Below, in pieces: positions 1 to 6,439 of a DNA stretch of 20,018 bases. A model generated the notes under the pieces. It saw only the letters and a program-made list of their open reading frames with translations, made no database searches and was not told where the DNA came from. Source of the DNA: a virus; IMG/VR virus record IMGVR_UViG_3300020163_000021, positions 1-20,018 of that record. The stretch is one strand, 5' to 3'. Numbering within the stretch: the first letter of the stretch is position 1; every line of letters begins with the position of its first letter. A program made the translations under genes and the position numbers.

Positions 1-750
1 ATTAAGAGTACTATTATCTTCAATTTTAGATAAATCTCCATCATGCTGAATAGCGACCAAAGGATTAGATTTGAAAACCTCAGCTCCAAAAGCATCGTGC
101 CCAACCAAATCTTTGGCGTTAAACGAAATATAATAACCTTCGACAAGCTTCTGCACAATATTAAGAAATGTGGATTTACCACTACCAGTACTACCATATA
201 AAGTAATAAATTTTTGGATATGTTTACTATCACCAGTTAAAATCGCTCCAACAGCCCACTCGAGTTTATCTCGTTCTGATGGACAATAAATAACGTTCAT
301 AAGTTTTTCATAACATTCAATTGATCCAGCCTTACGTGCATATGGAAGTCGTCGCGTTGCATATGAAGAACGAGTTAATTCATCGTTGGCAAAATGAATA
401 TGATCATCAAGTGGTTTCCAATTGTCTGGCATATTTTTAATATAAGATGTGTACTTCTGCCAATTACCAGATTGATAATCTTCCATTAATCCATAAATTA
501 CAGGTTTCTCTGGTGTTTGAATTTTATTAACTTCTTTCATAATTTCTGCATCAACAAGTTGGACAACTTCCATTTCGTCCCTAAACCATAACTTCTTAAT
601 TGGATTATAAACTGCATAAAATGAATGTCCACGAGTCATAAGATCTTTAGTATTAAACACTTTAAAATCAATATAAACTTCGGTCGAACCAGCTTCGCGA
701 TTTTTACTACTATTTTTAGCTTCTCTAGTATAAACTTTAATAAAATCCAA
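1..750 (-). CDS. D5-like phage primase/helicase (superfamily 3 type), C-terminus cut by window edge
   Basis: The reading frame is open from a TTG start at 750 to the window edge, giving 250 codons. The TTG follows a GGGAGG site by six bases; no ATG lies nearby. Residues 186-194 are a Walker A loop (GSTGSGKST) and residues 234-246 (IQHDGDLSKIEDN) look like the acidic Walker B region of D5/SF3 phage helicases. Residues 1-150 are a family-specific N-terminal region without a clear zinc motif. Such proteins unwind DNA at the phage fork and are often fused to a primase domain; no primase motif is visible in the part present. It lies directly downstream of the long dyad at 788-910. The helicase assignment is firm; primase activity is inferred from the family. 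Confidence 0.85.
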   Translation of the reverse strand, partial: MDFIKVYTREAKNSSKNREAGSTEVYIDFKVFNTKDLMTRGHSFYAVYNPIKKLWFRDEMEVVQLVDAEIMKEVNKIQTPEKPVIYGLMEDYQSGNWQKYTSYIKNMPDNWKPLDDHIHFANDELTRSSYATRRLPYARKAGSIECYEKLMNVIYCPSERDKLEWAVGAILTGDSKHIQKFITLYGSTGSGKSTFLNIVQKLVEGYYISFNAKDLVGHDAFGAEVFKSNPLVAIQHDGDLSKIEDNSTLN

Positions 751-764
751 AATTAGCCTCCCTT

Positions 765-779
765 CTAATAATTTATTAG
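765..779. repeat. 7+1+7 inverted repeat before the helicase RBS
   Basis: CTAATAATTTATTAG is a perfect 7-bp inverted repeat around one base, just upstream of the GGGAGG site of the helicase gene. It could be an operator or a weak mRNA hairpin; AT-rich chance palindromes are also possible. Confidence 0.4.
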
Positions 780-787
780 CCGTTTCA

Positions 788-910
788 CAAATTACGCATT
801 TTTATAGTGTTTTGGTATTACCCTGTAGGAATTTTATATATAACATATATATAATTTATAGTAAAAATTTCTACAGATAAATATAGCAGGAGTGTAAAAA
901 GCGTAATTTG
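788..910. repeat. Nested 123-bp dyad with AT-rich centre; candidate replication origin or regulatory site
   Basis: Outer arms are 788-804 (CAAATTACGCATTTTTA) and 895-910, whose reverse complement is the same with one base deleted. Inner arms are 823-836 (CTGTAGGAATTTTA) and 862-876, matching with one substitution and one extra T. Both arm pairs are centred near 849, in a TATATA-rich core. The dyad fills the 171-bp gap before the replicative helicase gene, the largest gap near the replication genes. Origin function is inferred from position and composition only; a promoter or operator role is the alternative. Confidence 0.6.
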
Positions 911-921
911 CGTCACTGACG

Positions 922-1467
922 TCACAAATAATCGTTCCCAGGCCACCTTTCACGAACATAAATCCCCATTTGGCTCCAAAGATTCATTTTTGCCACATTT
1001 AGAGGAGGATCCAAAAATACGAAAATATTTGGAAAAGTGTCACATGTGACGTTTCTTGATAAAAAGGCATCTAAAACGTAACCAACTTCTTCATGGTCTG
1101 AGTTCGTTAATACTCCCTCATACTCAAGTAAACCAAGGTTTTTAATAAGATCCCAGAAGATTCTCTTATAATCCCACTCATCAATCCAGGGTCCACCAAA
1201 TATTCGGTCCTCCATTCGCATACTGATACCCACAAGAGTCTCTAAAATTCTTGGATTACCAAAATGAATCTCTCTATTATAACCAACTTCATCGGCCCAA
1301 GTATCTCTCAAAACAATTCCATCAGCGCCTCGATCTTCATCATGATCAATAGTTGAATAAAACTCCCAACGATATAACTCGCGCAATAACATTCCATAGT
1401 TCTTATTAGGTACAACGTTCATGCGTCGAACCAACCAAGTCAAATAATCTGCTTCTTCGTCTCTCAT
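922..1467 (-). CDS. Conserved phage protein of unknown function, 181 aa
   Basis: ATG at 1467 follows a good AAAGGAG site. The protein has no signal peptide or membrane segment and is rich in aromatic and acidic residues. The segment at residues 26-57 (LLRELYRWEFYS, then DEDRGADGIVLRDTW) resembles a phage family I know in which an LL-x-LF block is followed by DENRADDG-xxLR; the family has no established function. It lies between the mini-cassette at 1560-1762 and the dyad before the helicase, so a replication-linked role is possible but unproven. Its stop codon TGA begins a short TGACGTCA palindrome that leads into the dyad. Confidence 0.85.
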   Translation of the reverse strand: MRDEEADYLTWLVRRMNVVPNKNYGMLLRELYRWEFYSTIDHDEDRGADGIVLRDTWADEVGYNREIHFGNPRILETLVGISMRMEDRIFGGPWIDEWDYKRIFWDLIKNLGLLEYEGVLTNSDHEEVGYVLDAFLSRNVTCDTFPNIFVFLDPPLNVAKMNLWSQMGIYVRERWPGNDYL

Positions 1468-1508
1468 AATAAGCCACTCCTTTCCTCGTCCTTCGAACCT
1501 TACAAATC

Positions 1509-1537
1509 GAAAAAGAAAGAGTGAGAATTCTCACTCT
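1509..1537 (-). terminator. Rho-independent terminator of the 1560-1712 unit
   Basis: Positions 1518-1537 are a perfect 20-bp palindrome (AGAGTGAGAATTCTCACTCT), followed on the minus strand by TTTCTTTTT. This ends the unit that starts at promoter 1735-1762. Confidence 0.85.
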
Positions 1538-1559
1538 ATAAAACCATATCAAATAATGT

Positions 1560-1712
1560 TTACTCGACGGCAGCAGATCCGCTTTCGGCACGCCCGCAGT
1601 TGCCCCGCATATAGACCACCCCTTCCAATAATATGTTGAATTTATAAAGAAGAGAAAAGGCCGGCTTTCTTTGACCCACTATTGGTTTCACTTCATCCGC
1701 CAACGAGTGCAT
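1560..1712 (-). CDS. Possible 50-aa protein, or coding-like part of a structured RNA
   Basis: A 50-codon frame runs from ATG at 1712 to TAA at 1560, between a canonical phage promoter (1735-1762) and a strong terminator (1509-1537). This is the same layout as the other mini-cassettes. An AAAGGAG site lies 13 bases upstream, which is longer than usual. A second in-frame ATG at residue 35 has a closer GGGGTGG site and would give a 16-aa peptide. The C-terminal half, positions about 1565-1608, is strikingly GC-rich (about 70%) compared with its surroundings. I recognise no family. A small regulatory RNA is an equally valid reading. Confidence 0.45.
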   Translation of the reverse strand: MHSLADEVKPIVGQRKPAFSLLYKFNILLEGVVYMRGNCGRAESGSAAVE

Positions 1713-1734
1713 AGTCTTAGGTCTACTCCTTTTC

Positions 1735-1762
1735 TCTCATTATAGGAGGTGTTTTAACTGCG
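1735..1762 (-). promoter_or_regulatory. Phage promoter, CGCAG box, TATAATGAGA
   Basis: Matches the 28-bp consensus with the usual fixed 13-nt spacer; the downstream end is TATAATGAGA instead of TATAATGAAA. It drives the 1560-1712 unit. Confidence 0.8.
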
Positions 1763-1765
1763 GTC

Positions 1766-1795
1766 AAAAAGAATAGAAGACTTGTTAGTCTTCTA
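1766..1795 (-). terminator. Rho-independent terminator overlapping the stop codon of the 20-aa gene
   Basis: A perfect 9-bp stem TAGAAGACT / AGTCTTCTA with an AACA loop (1774-1795) is followed by TTCTTTTT on the minus strand. The TAG stop of the 20-aa gene is the first triplet of the stem. The next promoter box begins within a few bases. Confidence 0.85.
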
Positions 1796-1855
1796 CCTTT
1801 TTGAATCCACAGTTAAAGCTATAAATAACAGAATAATTATTGCTGTTCCCATCAT
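1793..1855 (-). CDS. 20-aa hydrophobic micropeptide
   Basis: The frame starts at ATG 1855 (a second ATG follows immediately) and ends at TAG 1793. An AGGAGG site lies seven bases upstream. Residues 3-15 (GTAIIILLFIALT) can form a short membrane helix, followed by the polar tail VDSKR. The gene has its own promoter (1885-1912) and its own terminator, whose stem contains the stop codon. That complete signal set is the reason for calling so short a frame. It probably acts in the membrane; no function can be assigned. Confidence 0.7.
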   Translation of the reverse strand: MMGTAIIILLFIALTVDSKR

Positions 1856-1884
1856 ATAATATCCTCCTATAATCTTTAATTATC

Positions 1885-1912
1885 TTTCATTATAGGAGGT
1901 GTTATTAATGCG
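1885..1912 (-). promoter_or_regulatory. Phage promoter, CGCAT box
   Basis: Consensus match with exact TATAATGAAA and a 13-nt spacer. It begins two bases after the stop of the 99-aa gene and drives the 20-aa gene; no terminator separates it from the gene upstream. Confidence 0.85.
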
Positions 1913-1914
1913 AT

Positions 1915-2214
1915 CTAATCCTTTAAGAATGTAATCCTATTTTGGTGGTTGTCAATTTTCCTTTGTAACAAGAAAATTGCTAATTCCTCATGCTTTATAA
2001 AAATCTTTTTAGCAGCTTTGTCGTCTTTTTCTTCAAACCAAACAAGAGCATTATAAACTTCTCCTGGTCTTAATGCAGTCACGGCAAACGACTTTTCTCT
2101 AGATTGAAATGAACCATATCCAAGGGCGTACCCTCCATATATAGTTCCTTCATAGACGTTGAGTTTACCATTCCACAATGAATATATAAATGCATGTTCT
2201 TGAATAATCCTCAT
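1915..2214 (-). CDS. Hypothetical phage protein, 99 aa
   Basis: ATG at 2214 follows AAAGGAG five bases away, only ten bases downstream of the acidic membrane protein's stop, so the two are co-transcribed and probably translationally coupled. The sequence suggests a small soluble beta-rich domain (residues 1-60, with repeated Gly-Tyr) and a basic, helical C-terminus. There are no Cys clusters, signal peptide or membrane segments. I do not recognise the family. It is the last gene of the leftward run that includes the 5' nuclease and the MazZ-like enzyme. Confidence 0.8.
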   Translation of the reverse strand: MRIIQEHAFIYSLWNGKLNVYEGTIYGGYALGYGSFQSREKSFAVTALRPGEVYNALVWFEEKDDKAAKKIFIKHEELAIFLLQRKIDNHQNRITFLKD

Positions 2215-2224
2215 GATTACTCCT

Positions 2225-3097
2225 TTACTGCTTTTTTATTGTGAAATTGTCATCCATAGCTTGTTTTCTACGGCCTTGAAGACGAAATTCACGCTCTCGA
2301 GGGGTCTCGGATACATTAAGAACTGCTCTTCTATAAGAATCATCAATACGATGAATCTCATAGAGTGTGCTTATTTTGTCATTTCTAACCCAACAAGTCA
2401 TCTGCGTATCCATCACGTCTTCATAGTCAAAACCAACACATTCTTCTTCTAATTCAAATTCAGTATCGTCATCCTCACACAGAGTACGGTCGTGAGCATA
2501 ATAATATAGAGTTTGATGAGTGTATTCCTCTGGTCCTTCTCGGTATTCATCGGGTTCGATAAGATATGGTTCTTCATTTTTCATGTTTTCAGTGCGGCGA
2601 CGAGCATAGTCTTCGGCTATTTGGTCAAGTTTTTCCTCATATTCAGGGTCATTAGGAGATGGTACATCAGAATCTTCCTCTTCGTCATCAAGATTTCCAA
2701 GGTTTTCGTCGCCATTTGGTGCCACAACAACCGACATCCCTTGAGACTCGAGGAGACGCTTAAAGGTGGTTAGAGGTCGCTTGTTGTATTCAACAGCAAT
2801 GGGTCTTCTCTCGCCACGATATTCAGCGAGCCTAGTGTTAAATGCCTTTTCCTCATCAGAATCCTCTTCACTAGGTTCTTCGTCTTCGTCTTCGTCATCT
2901 TCCTGTTCTTCTGTCGAGGATTCAATTGTGTCAATCATACCCTCGAGTTCGTCCATCTTATCTTGGTATAGTGCTCTAATTTTTGCAATTTCGATACGAT
3001 ATTGTTCCTCGAGCAATTTTCGGCTAATAAAGTAACCTATAACAGCCCCAACACCTACCAAAAAGGTTCCAATAACTACATTTTTAATTGTAAGCAT
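2225..3097 (-). CDS. Membrane-anchored acidic phage protein, conserved unknown family, 290 aa
   Basis: ATG at 3097 follows AAGGAGG. Residues 5-24 form an N-terminal membrane helix, residues 27-60 a probable coiled coil, and residues 61-85 a nearly pure Glu/Asp stretch; a second acidic patch lies around 135-145. The C-terminal part (about 175-250, with EPYLIEPDEYREG, TLYYYAHDRTLCEDDD and YEIHRIDDSYR) matches a pattern I know from many uncultured siphophages: a proline/tyrosine block, a YY-x-DGxLxD block, then a VRN-x-YEI block. That family has no established function. It likely sits in the cytoplasmic membrane with the acidic domain in the cytosol. Confidence 0.85.
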   Translation of the reverse strand: MLTIKNVVIGTFLVGVGAVIGYFISRKLLEEQYRIEIAKIRALYQDKMDELEGMIDTIESSTEEQEDDEDEDEEPSEEDSDEEKAFNTRLAEYRGERRPIAVEYNKRPLTTFKRLLESQGMSVVVAPNGDENLGNLDDEEEDSDVPSPNDPEYEEKLDQIAEDYARRRTENMKNEEPYLIEPDEYREGPEEYTHQTLYYYAHDRTLCEDDDTEFELEEECVGFDYEDVMDTQMTCWVRNDKISTLYEIHRIDDSYRRAVLNVSETPREREFRLQGRRKQAMDDNFTIKKQ

Positions 3098-3128
3098 TAT
3101 TTTCCCTCCTTATTCATTGTATTATTTT

Positions 3129-3410
3129 TCAATTCCAGTTACTAAATTCATAAAATGGTTTGCCATGATCACAAAAATCCCAATCTTCAAACTCTGATGG
3201 ATAATATAATTCACACCAATCACCATTACGGTCTTTCAAAATACCATAGTCACATGTCCGCTTCCACTCATCAAGCTGCCAGACATCAAATAACTTTGAT
3301 AAATCGTGCAAGATATCACCATCAGCGTTTGTAAAACGGTTAATATGTGGATAGTACCAAAGAGAATATAAAGTATCAGGTGGTGCTAAAGGTTGCCGAT
3401 TCCACCTCAA
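3129..3410 (-). CDS. Hypothetical phage protein, 93 aa, TTG start
   Basis: The start is TTG at 3410, overlapping the TGA stop of the 5' nuclease (TTGA) and preceded by AAGGAGG inside that gene. This arrangement implies translational coupling. The protein is rich in Trp, Tyr, Phe and Asp, with Cys at residues 53, 66 and 80; these are too scattered for a clear zinc site. No family is recognised. Its position right after the nuclease suggests an accessory role in DNA processing, but nothing in the sequence proves it. Confidence 0.8.
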   Translation of the reverse strand: MRWNRQPLAPPDTLYSLWYYPHINRFTNADGDILHDLSKLFDVWQLDEWKRTCDYGILKDRNGDWCELYYPSEFEDWDFCDHGKPFYEFSNWN

Positions 3411-4315
3411 TTAAACTCCTCCTTAAACCGTTTAATCTCAAGTAAGATACGTGCGTCAAGATGTTTGAAGAATTCCTTGTCTATTATTGGTGGGCCACTA
3501 TAAAAATCACTTTGAAACATATCTATCTTTGTGTCTAAGTTGACTAATTTAAGTGCCAACTTGAACTCTGCAGCAGCTTTGGCGCCTCCTAACTCCCAAA
3601 TATCCGCTGCAACACTATCTGCATTAATGGCTATTGCTGCTTTGACGGGTCCAAACCCCTCGACACCTAGGATATTATCTGACTTATCCCCTATTAAGGC
3701 TTTGAATATGGTGTACTTTGCAACAGGGATACCGAACTCCTCTTCAAATGCCGCTACATCAACAAATAACCCTGGGGCACGATATATCAATACTCTCTCC
3801 CAGGCTAAGAGCTGTTGTAAGTCTCTGTCTCCAGAGAATATCACGACATCGGTGGTGTGTTCTAGAGCATGAGTACAGTTCTCGCAGGGGTGTAAGCAGT
3901 AACATCTATGGCAAACACTCGCCGTAATGCTTGCAATGATGTCATCTGCCTCTGCCCCATCTATCCTTAATAACTTATATCCAAGATGTTCGATGTACCT
4001 TTCAAGTACCTTTCTAAATATGGCAAACTCTTCATTTGCCGAATGTTTACGGGTACTTTTATACTCTGAAAAGAGTTCTGTTCTCTTTAGTTTAGTCCGA
4101 CTTTCTCCACAGAATATAATGTTCATTGGCACATTTAGTTGTTTAGACTTATGTATACATAGTCGAAGCATATCAAAGAATTTACAGTAAGCTAGCCAAG
4201 GTTCTTCCCGAGAGGAAAACCATGCTCGATACATCAAGTTTGCCCAGTCCACAAGGACTAAGGTTCTTTCCGTATCAGGTCGTAATGATTCCGGTGGACG
4301 GAAGATATTAGTCAT
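3407..4315 (-). CDS. 5'-3' exonuclease / flap endonuclease (PolI 5'-nuclease, T5 D15-like family)
   Basis: The protein removes RNA primers and 5' flaps during phage DNA replication. Counting from ATG 4315, the metal-binding signatures are all present: D23 in LVLVDWANLMYRAWF, YK at 85-86, EADD at 122-125, SGDRD at 161-165, and GDKSDN at 209-214 leading into a helix-hairpin-helix (GVEGFGPVKA, 217-226). ATG 4315 was chosen because GAAGG lies eight bases upstream; an in-frame TTG at 4330 would add five residues. The gene overlaps the end of the upstream gene by eight bases. Between EADD and SGDRD lies an unusual Cys/His-rich insertion (five Cys at about 135-147), possibly a zinc knuckle. Confidence 0.93.
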   Translation of the reverse strand: MTNIFRPPESLRPDTERTLVLVDWANLMYRAWFSSREEPWLAYCKFFDMLRLCIHKSKQLNVPMNIIFCGESRTKLKRTELFSEYKSTRKHSANEEFAIFRKVLERYIEHLGYKLLRIDGAEADDIIASITASVCHRCYCLHPCENCTHALEHTTDVVIFSGDRDLQQLLAWERVLIYRAPGLFVDVAAFEEEFGIPVAKYTIFKALIGDKSDNILGVEGFGPVKAAIAINADSVAADIWELGGAKAAAEFKLALKLVNLDTKIDMFQSDFYSGPPIIDKEFFKHLDARILLEIKRFKEEFN

Positions 4316-4508
4316 CTGAAATACCTTCAATTTCTTCTAACGTCCTGATAACCTCCCATTTTTTTGCCAGTGTCTTCCATAATATATGCTCACCGATACG
4401 TACGTCAAGATAATCAATATCATCTATTTTATACGTAGCTATTACGGTCCCCATTGTCCCACCTATATGTTGAACTTCATCCTGAAAACTAGGCGTTGTT
4501 GTAACCAT
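4308..4508 (-). CDS. Small hypothetical protein, 66 aa
   Basis: ATG at 4508 has AAGGAG upstream and lies one base after the TAA of the MazZ-like gene; an in-frame ATG 39 bases further up lies inside that gene and is less likely. The protein looks soluble, with a small beta-type core (TVIATYKIDDIDYLDVRIG) and an acidic C-terminus (EEIEGISDD). It overlaps the 5' nuclease start by eight bases. No family is recognised. Its place between two nucleic-acid enzymes suggests a replication or nucleotide-metabolism accessory. Confidence 0.75.
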   Translation of the reverse strand: MVTTTPSFQDEVQHIGGTMGTVIATYKIDDIDYLDVRIGEHILWKTLAKKWEVIRTLEEIEGISDD

Positions 4509-4509
4509 T

Positions 4510-5001
4510 TTACTTCTCCTTATCCGCCGAAGCGATTTCGATATCATCTAATTCGGGTTTATGTATATATGTCCAGATTGCACAAAGTATATTCCAGACA
4601 AATGCCCTATCGTGTGGTTCATCTGTATCTCCACGTTTAAATTCTAAGAAGTGACGCACGCCAGAACTTAGATAACAATGGAGATCAATGCCCTTTTTCC
4701 AATTATTTTCGCCATATTTGACGGCACCGCTCTCAAAGTGTTTACTAACCTCAAGCATTAAGGTATAAATATCGGTATCTATTACTTCACAGAACTCTCG
4801 TATAACATAAAAGAGAAAATTAATATCTTTGGTCTCTTTAAACTTCTCAATATGTTTAAGTTCAATTGAATTGATTATGTCGCCCACAACATCTAAAGGC
4901 AATAAATCACACCGACCCTTACCCTCTTGAATATCACGAACTGCTCCACTTGGAAACTCAGAACGTGCTCCACTGTCTTTTAATACAGTAATACCAAACA
5001 T
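4510..5001 (-). CDS. dATP/dGTP diphosphohydrolase-like protein (MazZ/MazG-related)
   Basis: Three blocks match the dATP/dGTP diphosphohydrolase N-terminal family: SGAVRD-x4-GKGRCDLLP at 18-35, HFESGAVKYGENNWKKG at 88-104, and SGVRHFLEFKRGDTDEPHD followed by WN at 113-137. Members are all-helical, metal-dependent enzymes that cleave dNTPs to dNMP and pyrophosphate; some help phages adjust nucleotide pools, including those making diaminopurine DNA. The Glu/His/Asp residues of those blocks are the likely metal ligands. ATG 5001 follows AAAGGAT and comes after a strong terminator, so this is the first gene of the 4510-1915 run, although I see no consensus promoter in front of it. Confidence 0.8.
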   Translation of the reverse strand: MFGITVLKDSGARSEFPSGAVRDIQEGKGRCDLLPLDVVGDIINSIELKHIEKFKETKDINFLFYVIREFCEVIDTDIYTLMLEVSKHFESGAVKYGENNWKKGIDLHCYLSSGVRHFLEFKRGDTDEPHDRAFVWNILCAIWTYIHKPELDDIEIASADKEK

Positions 5002-5019
5002 AATATATCCTTTCTCAAA

Positions 5020-5055
5020 TATAAAAGGCAGAGGACCTGGCCAGGGCCCTCCACC
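5020..5055 (-). terminator. GC-rich rho-independent terminator after the first DUF6353 gene
   Basis: A strong hairpin rich in GGAGG/CCTCC and centred on TGGCCA lies ten bases past the stop at 5066. It is followed on the minus strand by TTTTATATTT. Confidence 0.75.
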
Positions 5056-5065
5056 TTCATACTTA

Positions 5066-6004
5066 CTACTTCATTTCTTTACGAGCAACCTGCTGGTCGA
5101 AGATTACTCCATCAACATTGAAATCGAGTATGACAGACTGTCCATCCTGACCATACACCCAGTTCCCATCAATACCATGAGGTCTAAAGGAGATATAACC
5201 GTCTCCGCGGTCTGACTTGTATTTCCATCCACAAATCCGTCCAGCTTCGGTTAACGCAAAGCCAAGTTCAGAGTATACATCGTTCATTACCACGGAGCCC
5301 TTGACAAATAGCATGTTACTAAAATGACGTTCTTTTGCTTCTAGAAAACTTACATTGTACTCATGGACTTTGCTCCATTGAGTAGAACCTGTCCAACTAC
5401 CATACTGATCAGGCTTTTCAGCTTCAAAAGCTCGAGCAAACCCACTAAGGTTATACCCAACTAAAGTTAAATCATGCTCGTTGCCTTCTTTGTCAGTAAA
5501 CTTACGAGTTACTTTAGGCTCAATTTCTTGTTCTCCATACAGAAACCTACTATCAGCCTCGTCACCCAACTCAGCGACTACCCTCCGGCGATAGGTCGAG
5601 AAGGCTTCCTCAATAAGCTTGTATGCCGCCATAAGAGCGACGTTTCTTGTTTTTATGATGCGATAGGAACTGAGGATACAGGCGATGGACACTGCCATAA
5701 GGGTCACTGAAGGACCATAAAGGCGAATGAACTTACCAATGGTTGTGAGTAGAACAACACGACGGTCCAAATTCTCATCTGCTACAGTATAATCGACTTC
5801 CGAGGTTTCACGAAGAAGAACACAATCTTGTATCCGACTATTTTTCTCATTTGCTTCGGCGATAATTTTGTCTGCTTTCAGAGTGGCCATACACGCTAAA
5901 ACTGTACCTCCAGCAACACCTGTCAGCCCCACTCCAAGGAGAATCTCCGGTGAGAACTTTTTAAGTGTATAGACGATGTGACCTACAACAGCCTTGAGAT
6001 TCAT
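5066..6004 (-). CDS. DUF6353 family phage membrane protein, 312 aa
   Basis: ATG at 6004 has AAGGAGG eight bases upstream. Residues 1-50 (a KKFSPEILLGVGLTGVAGGTV block followed by TLKADK) and residues 92-150 (a second membrane helix, then RNVALMAAYKLIEEAFSTYRRRVVAELG) match the DUF6353 pattern known from phages of Gram-positive bacteria. Membrane helices lie at about 20-40 and 95-115; the C-terminal 160 residues form a soluble domain. No function is established. A paralogue with the same layout lies at 12207-12965. A terminator precedes the gene, and I find no consensus promoter box in front of it, unlike its neighbours. Confidence 0.85.
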   Translation of the reverse strand: MNLKAVVGHIVYTLKKFSPEILLGVGLTGVAGGTVLACMATLKADKIIAEANEKNSRIQDCVLLRETSEVDYTVADENLDRRVVLLTTIGKFIRLYGPSVTLMAVSIACILSSYRIIKTRNVALMAAYKLIEEAFSTYRRRVVAELGDEADSRFLYGEQEIEPKVTRKFTDKEGNEHDLTLVGYNLSGFARAFEAEKPDQYGSWTGSTQWSKVHEYNVSFLEAKERHFSNMLFVKGSVVMNDVYSELGFALTEAGRICGWKYKSDRGDGYISFRPHGIDGNWVYGQDGQSVILDFNVDGVIFDQQVARKEMK

Positions 6005-6090
6005 GATAATTCCCTCCTTAATATTTTACCGCGACAAAAAGAAGACTCATTGTTTCCAATAAGTCTCTTTCTTCCATATCTAGGATTCAT
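6001..6090 (-). CDS. Possible 29-aa leader peptide containing a terminator hairpin
   Basis: A 29-codon frame runs from ATG 6090 to TGA 6001, overlapping the DUF6353 start as ATGA. GGAG lies seven bases upstream, overlapping the stop region of the 84-aa gene. The peptide is basic and contains one Cys; it has no recognisable family. The rho-independent terminator at 6034-6066 lies inside it, so translation would disrupt that hairpin. It could be a real attenuating leader or a chance frame. Confidence 0.3.
   Translation of the reverse strand: MNPRYGRKRLIGNNESSFCRGKILRRELS
6034..6066 (-). terminator. Rho-independent terminator after the 84-aa gene
   Basis: A 10-bp stem AGACTTATTG / CAATGAGTCT with a GAAA tetraloop (6043-6066) is followed by TCTTTTTG on the minus strand. 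Confidence 0.8.
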
Positions 6091-6093
6091 AAA

Positions 6094-6348
6094 TTACTCC
6101 GTAACAGTTTCGACAATCTCTTCTACAGTTTCTTCGTTGATGACTTCTTCCTCTTCGTCATTGCAGTCTTCTGTGACTTCATCAGCAACCACTCCTGGTT
6201 TGTTCTTGTAAACTAGAGCTACTGCTCCAATTGCCAAGGTTACCAGACCTGCGCCAATTACAATCAACTTCTTCTTCAGTGACCACTTCGGTTTGTTAAC
6301 CTTCGTTGTCGTTTCCACTTCCAAAATCATTTCTTCGTTCTCGTCCAT
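6094..6348 (-). CDS. Small membrane protein with acidic tail, 84 aa
   Basis: ATG at 6348 follows AAGGAGG. Residues 1-20 are polar and acidic, 21-27 basic (KWSLKKK), and 28-47 a single membrane helix (LIVIGAGLVTLAIGAVALVY). The remainder is very acidic (many Glu, with one Cys). The basic residues before the helix suggest an N-in, C-out arrangement by the positive-inside rule. It is a monocistronic cassette with promoter 6372-6399 in front and a terminator behind. No family is recognised. Confidence 0.8.
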   Translation of the reverse strand: MDENEEMILEVETTTKVNKPKWSLKKKLIVIGAGLVTLAIGAVALVYKNKPGVVADEVTEDCNDEEEEVINEETVEEIVETVTE

Positions 6349-6371
6349 TTTTTAGTCCTCCTTAAATATTA

Positions 6372-6399
6372 TTTCATTATAGGGGTGGTTATTGTTGCG
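6372..6399 (-). promoter_or_regulatory. Phage promoter, CGCAA box, TATAATGAAA
   Basis: Perfect consensus. The surrounding 36 bp (6366-6401) are identical to 6563-6598 around the next promoter. It drives the 84-aa gene after a short leader. Confidence 0.88.
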
Positions 6400-6401
6400 A
6401 T

Positions 6402-6439
6402 AAAGAAAGAGGCTTATTAAACCTCAATCCTTTTCTTTA
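6402..6439 (-). terminator. Terminator after the 35-aa gene
   Basis: ATAAAGAAA pairs with TTTCTTTAT and GAGG with CCTC around a nine-base loop; a six-base bulge separates the two helices. The TAA stop at 6437 lies at the base of the stem, and a promoter follows at once. Confidence 0.7.

Noticed and set aside
1406-1591. 61-aa minus-strand frame overlapping the 181-aa gene and the terminator
   Set aside because: No RBS. It runs through a palindromic terminator and lies in a different frame from both the 181-aa gene and the 50-aa candidate.
1735-1762. Reading the promoter family as ordinary sigma-A promoters
   Set aside because: At 17-nt spacing from TATAAT there is no TTGACA-like hexamer in any copy; the conserved upstream box is 13 nt away instead.
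2766-3035. Plus-strand frame with a long serine run
   Set aside because: It is the complement of the Glu/Asp-rich stretch of the acidic membrane protein; GAA/GAG/GAC codons read as Ser-rich on the other strand. It has no plus-strand RBS or promoter.
4386-4640. Plus-strand frames over the MazZ-like and 66-aa genes
   Set aside because: Shadow frames of well supported minus-strand genes, without RBS; the same applies to the other plus-strand frames in the window.
6026-6040. A phage promoter for the first DUF6353 gene from the CGCGG-TAAAAT bases
   Set aside because: The box and the -10-like sequence are adjacent with no spacer, so this does not fit the family.
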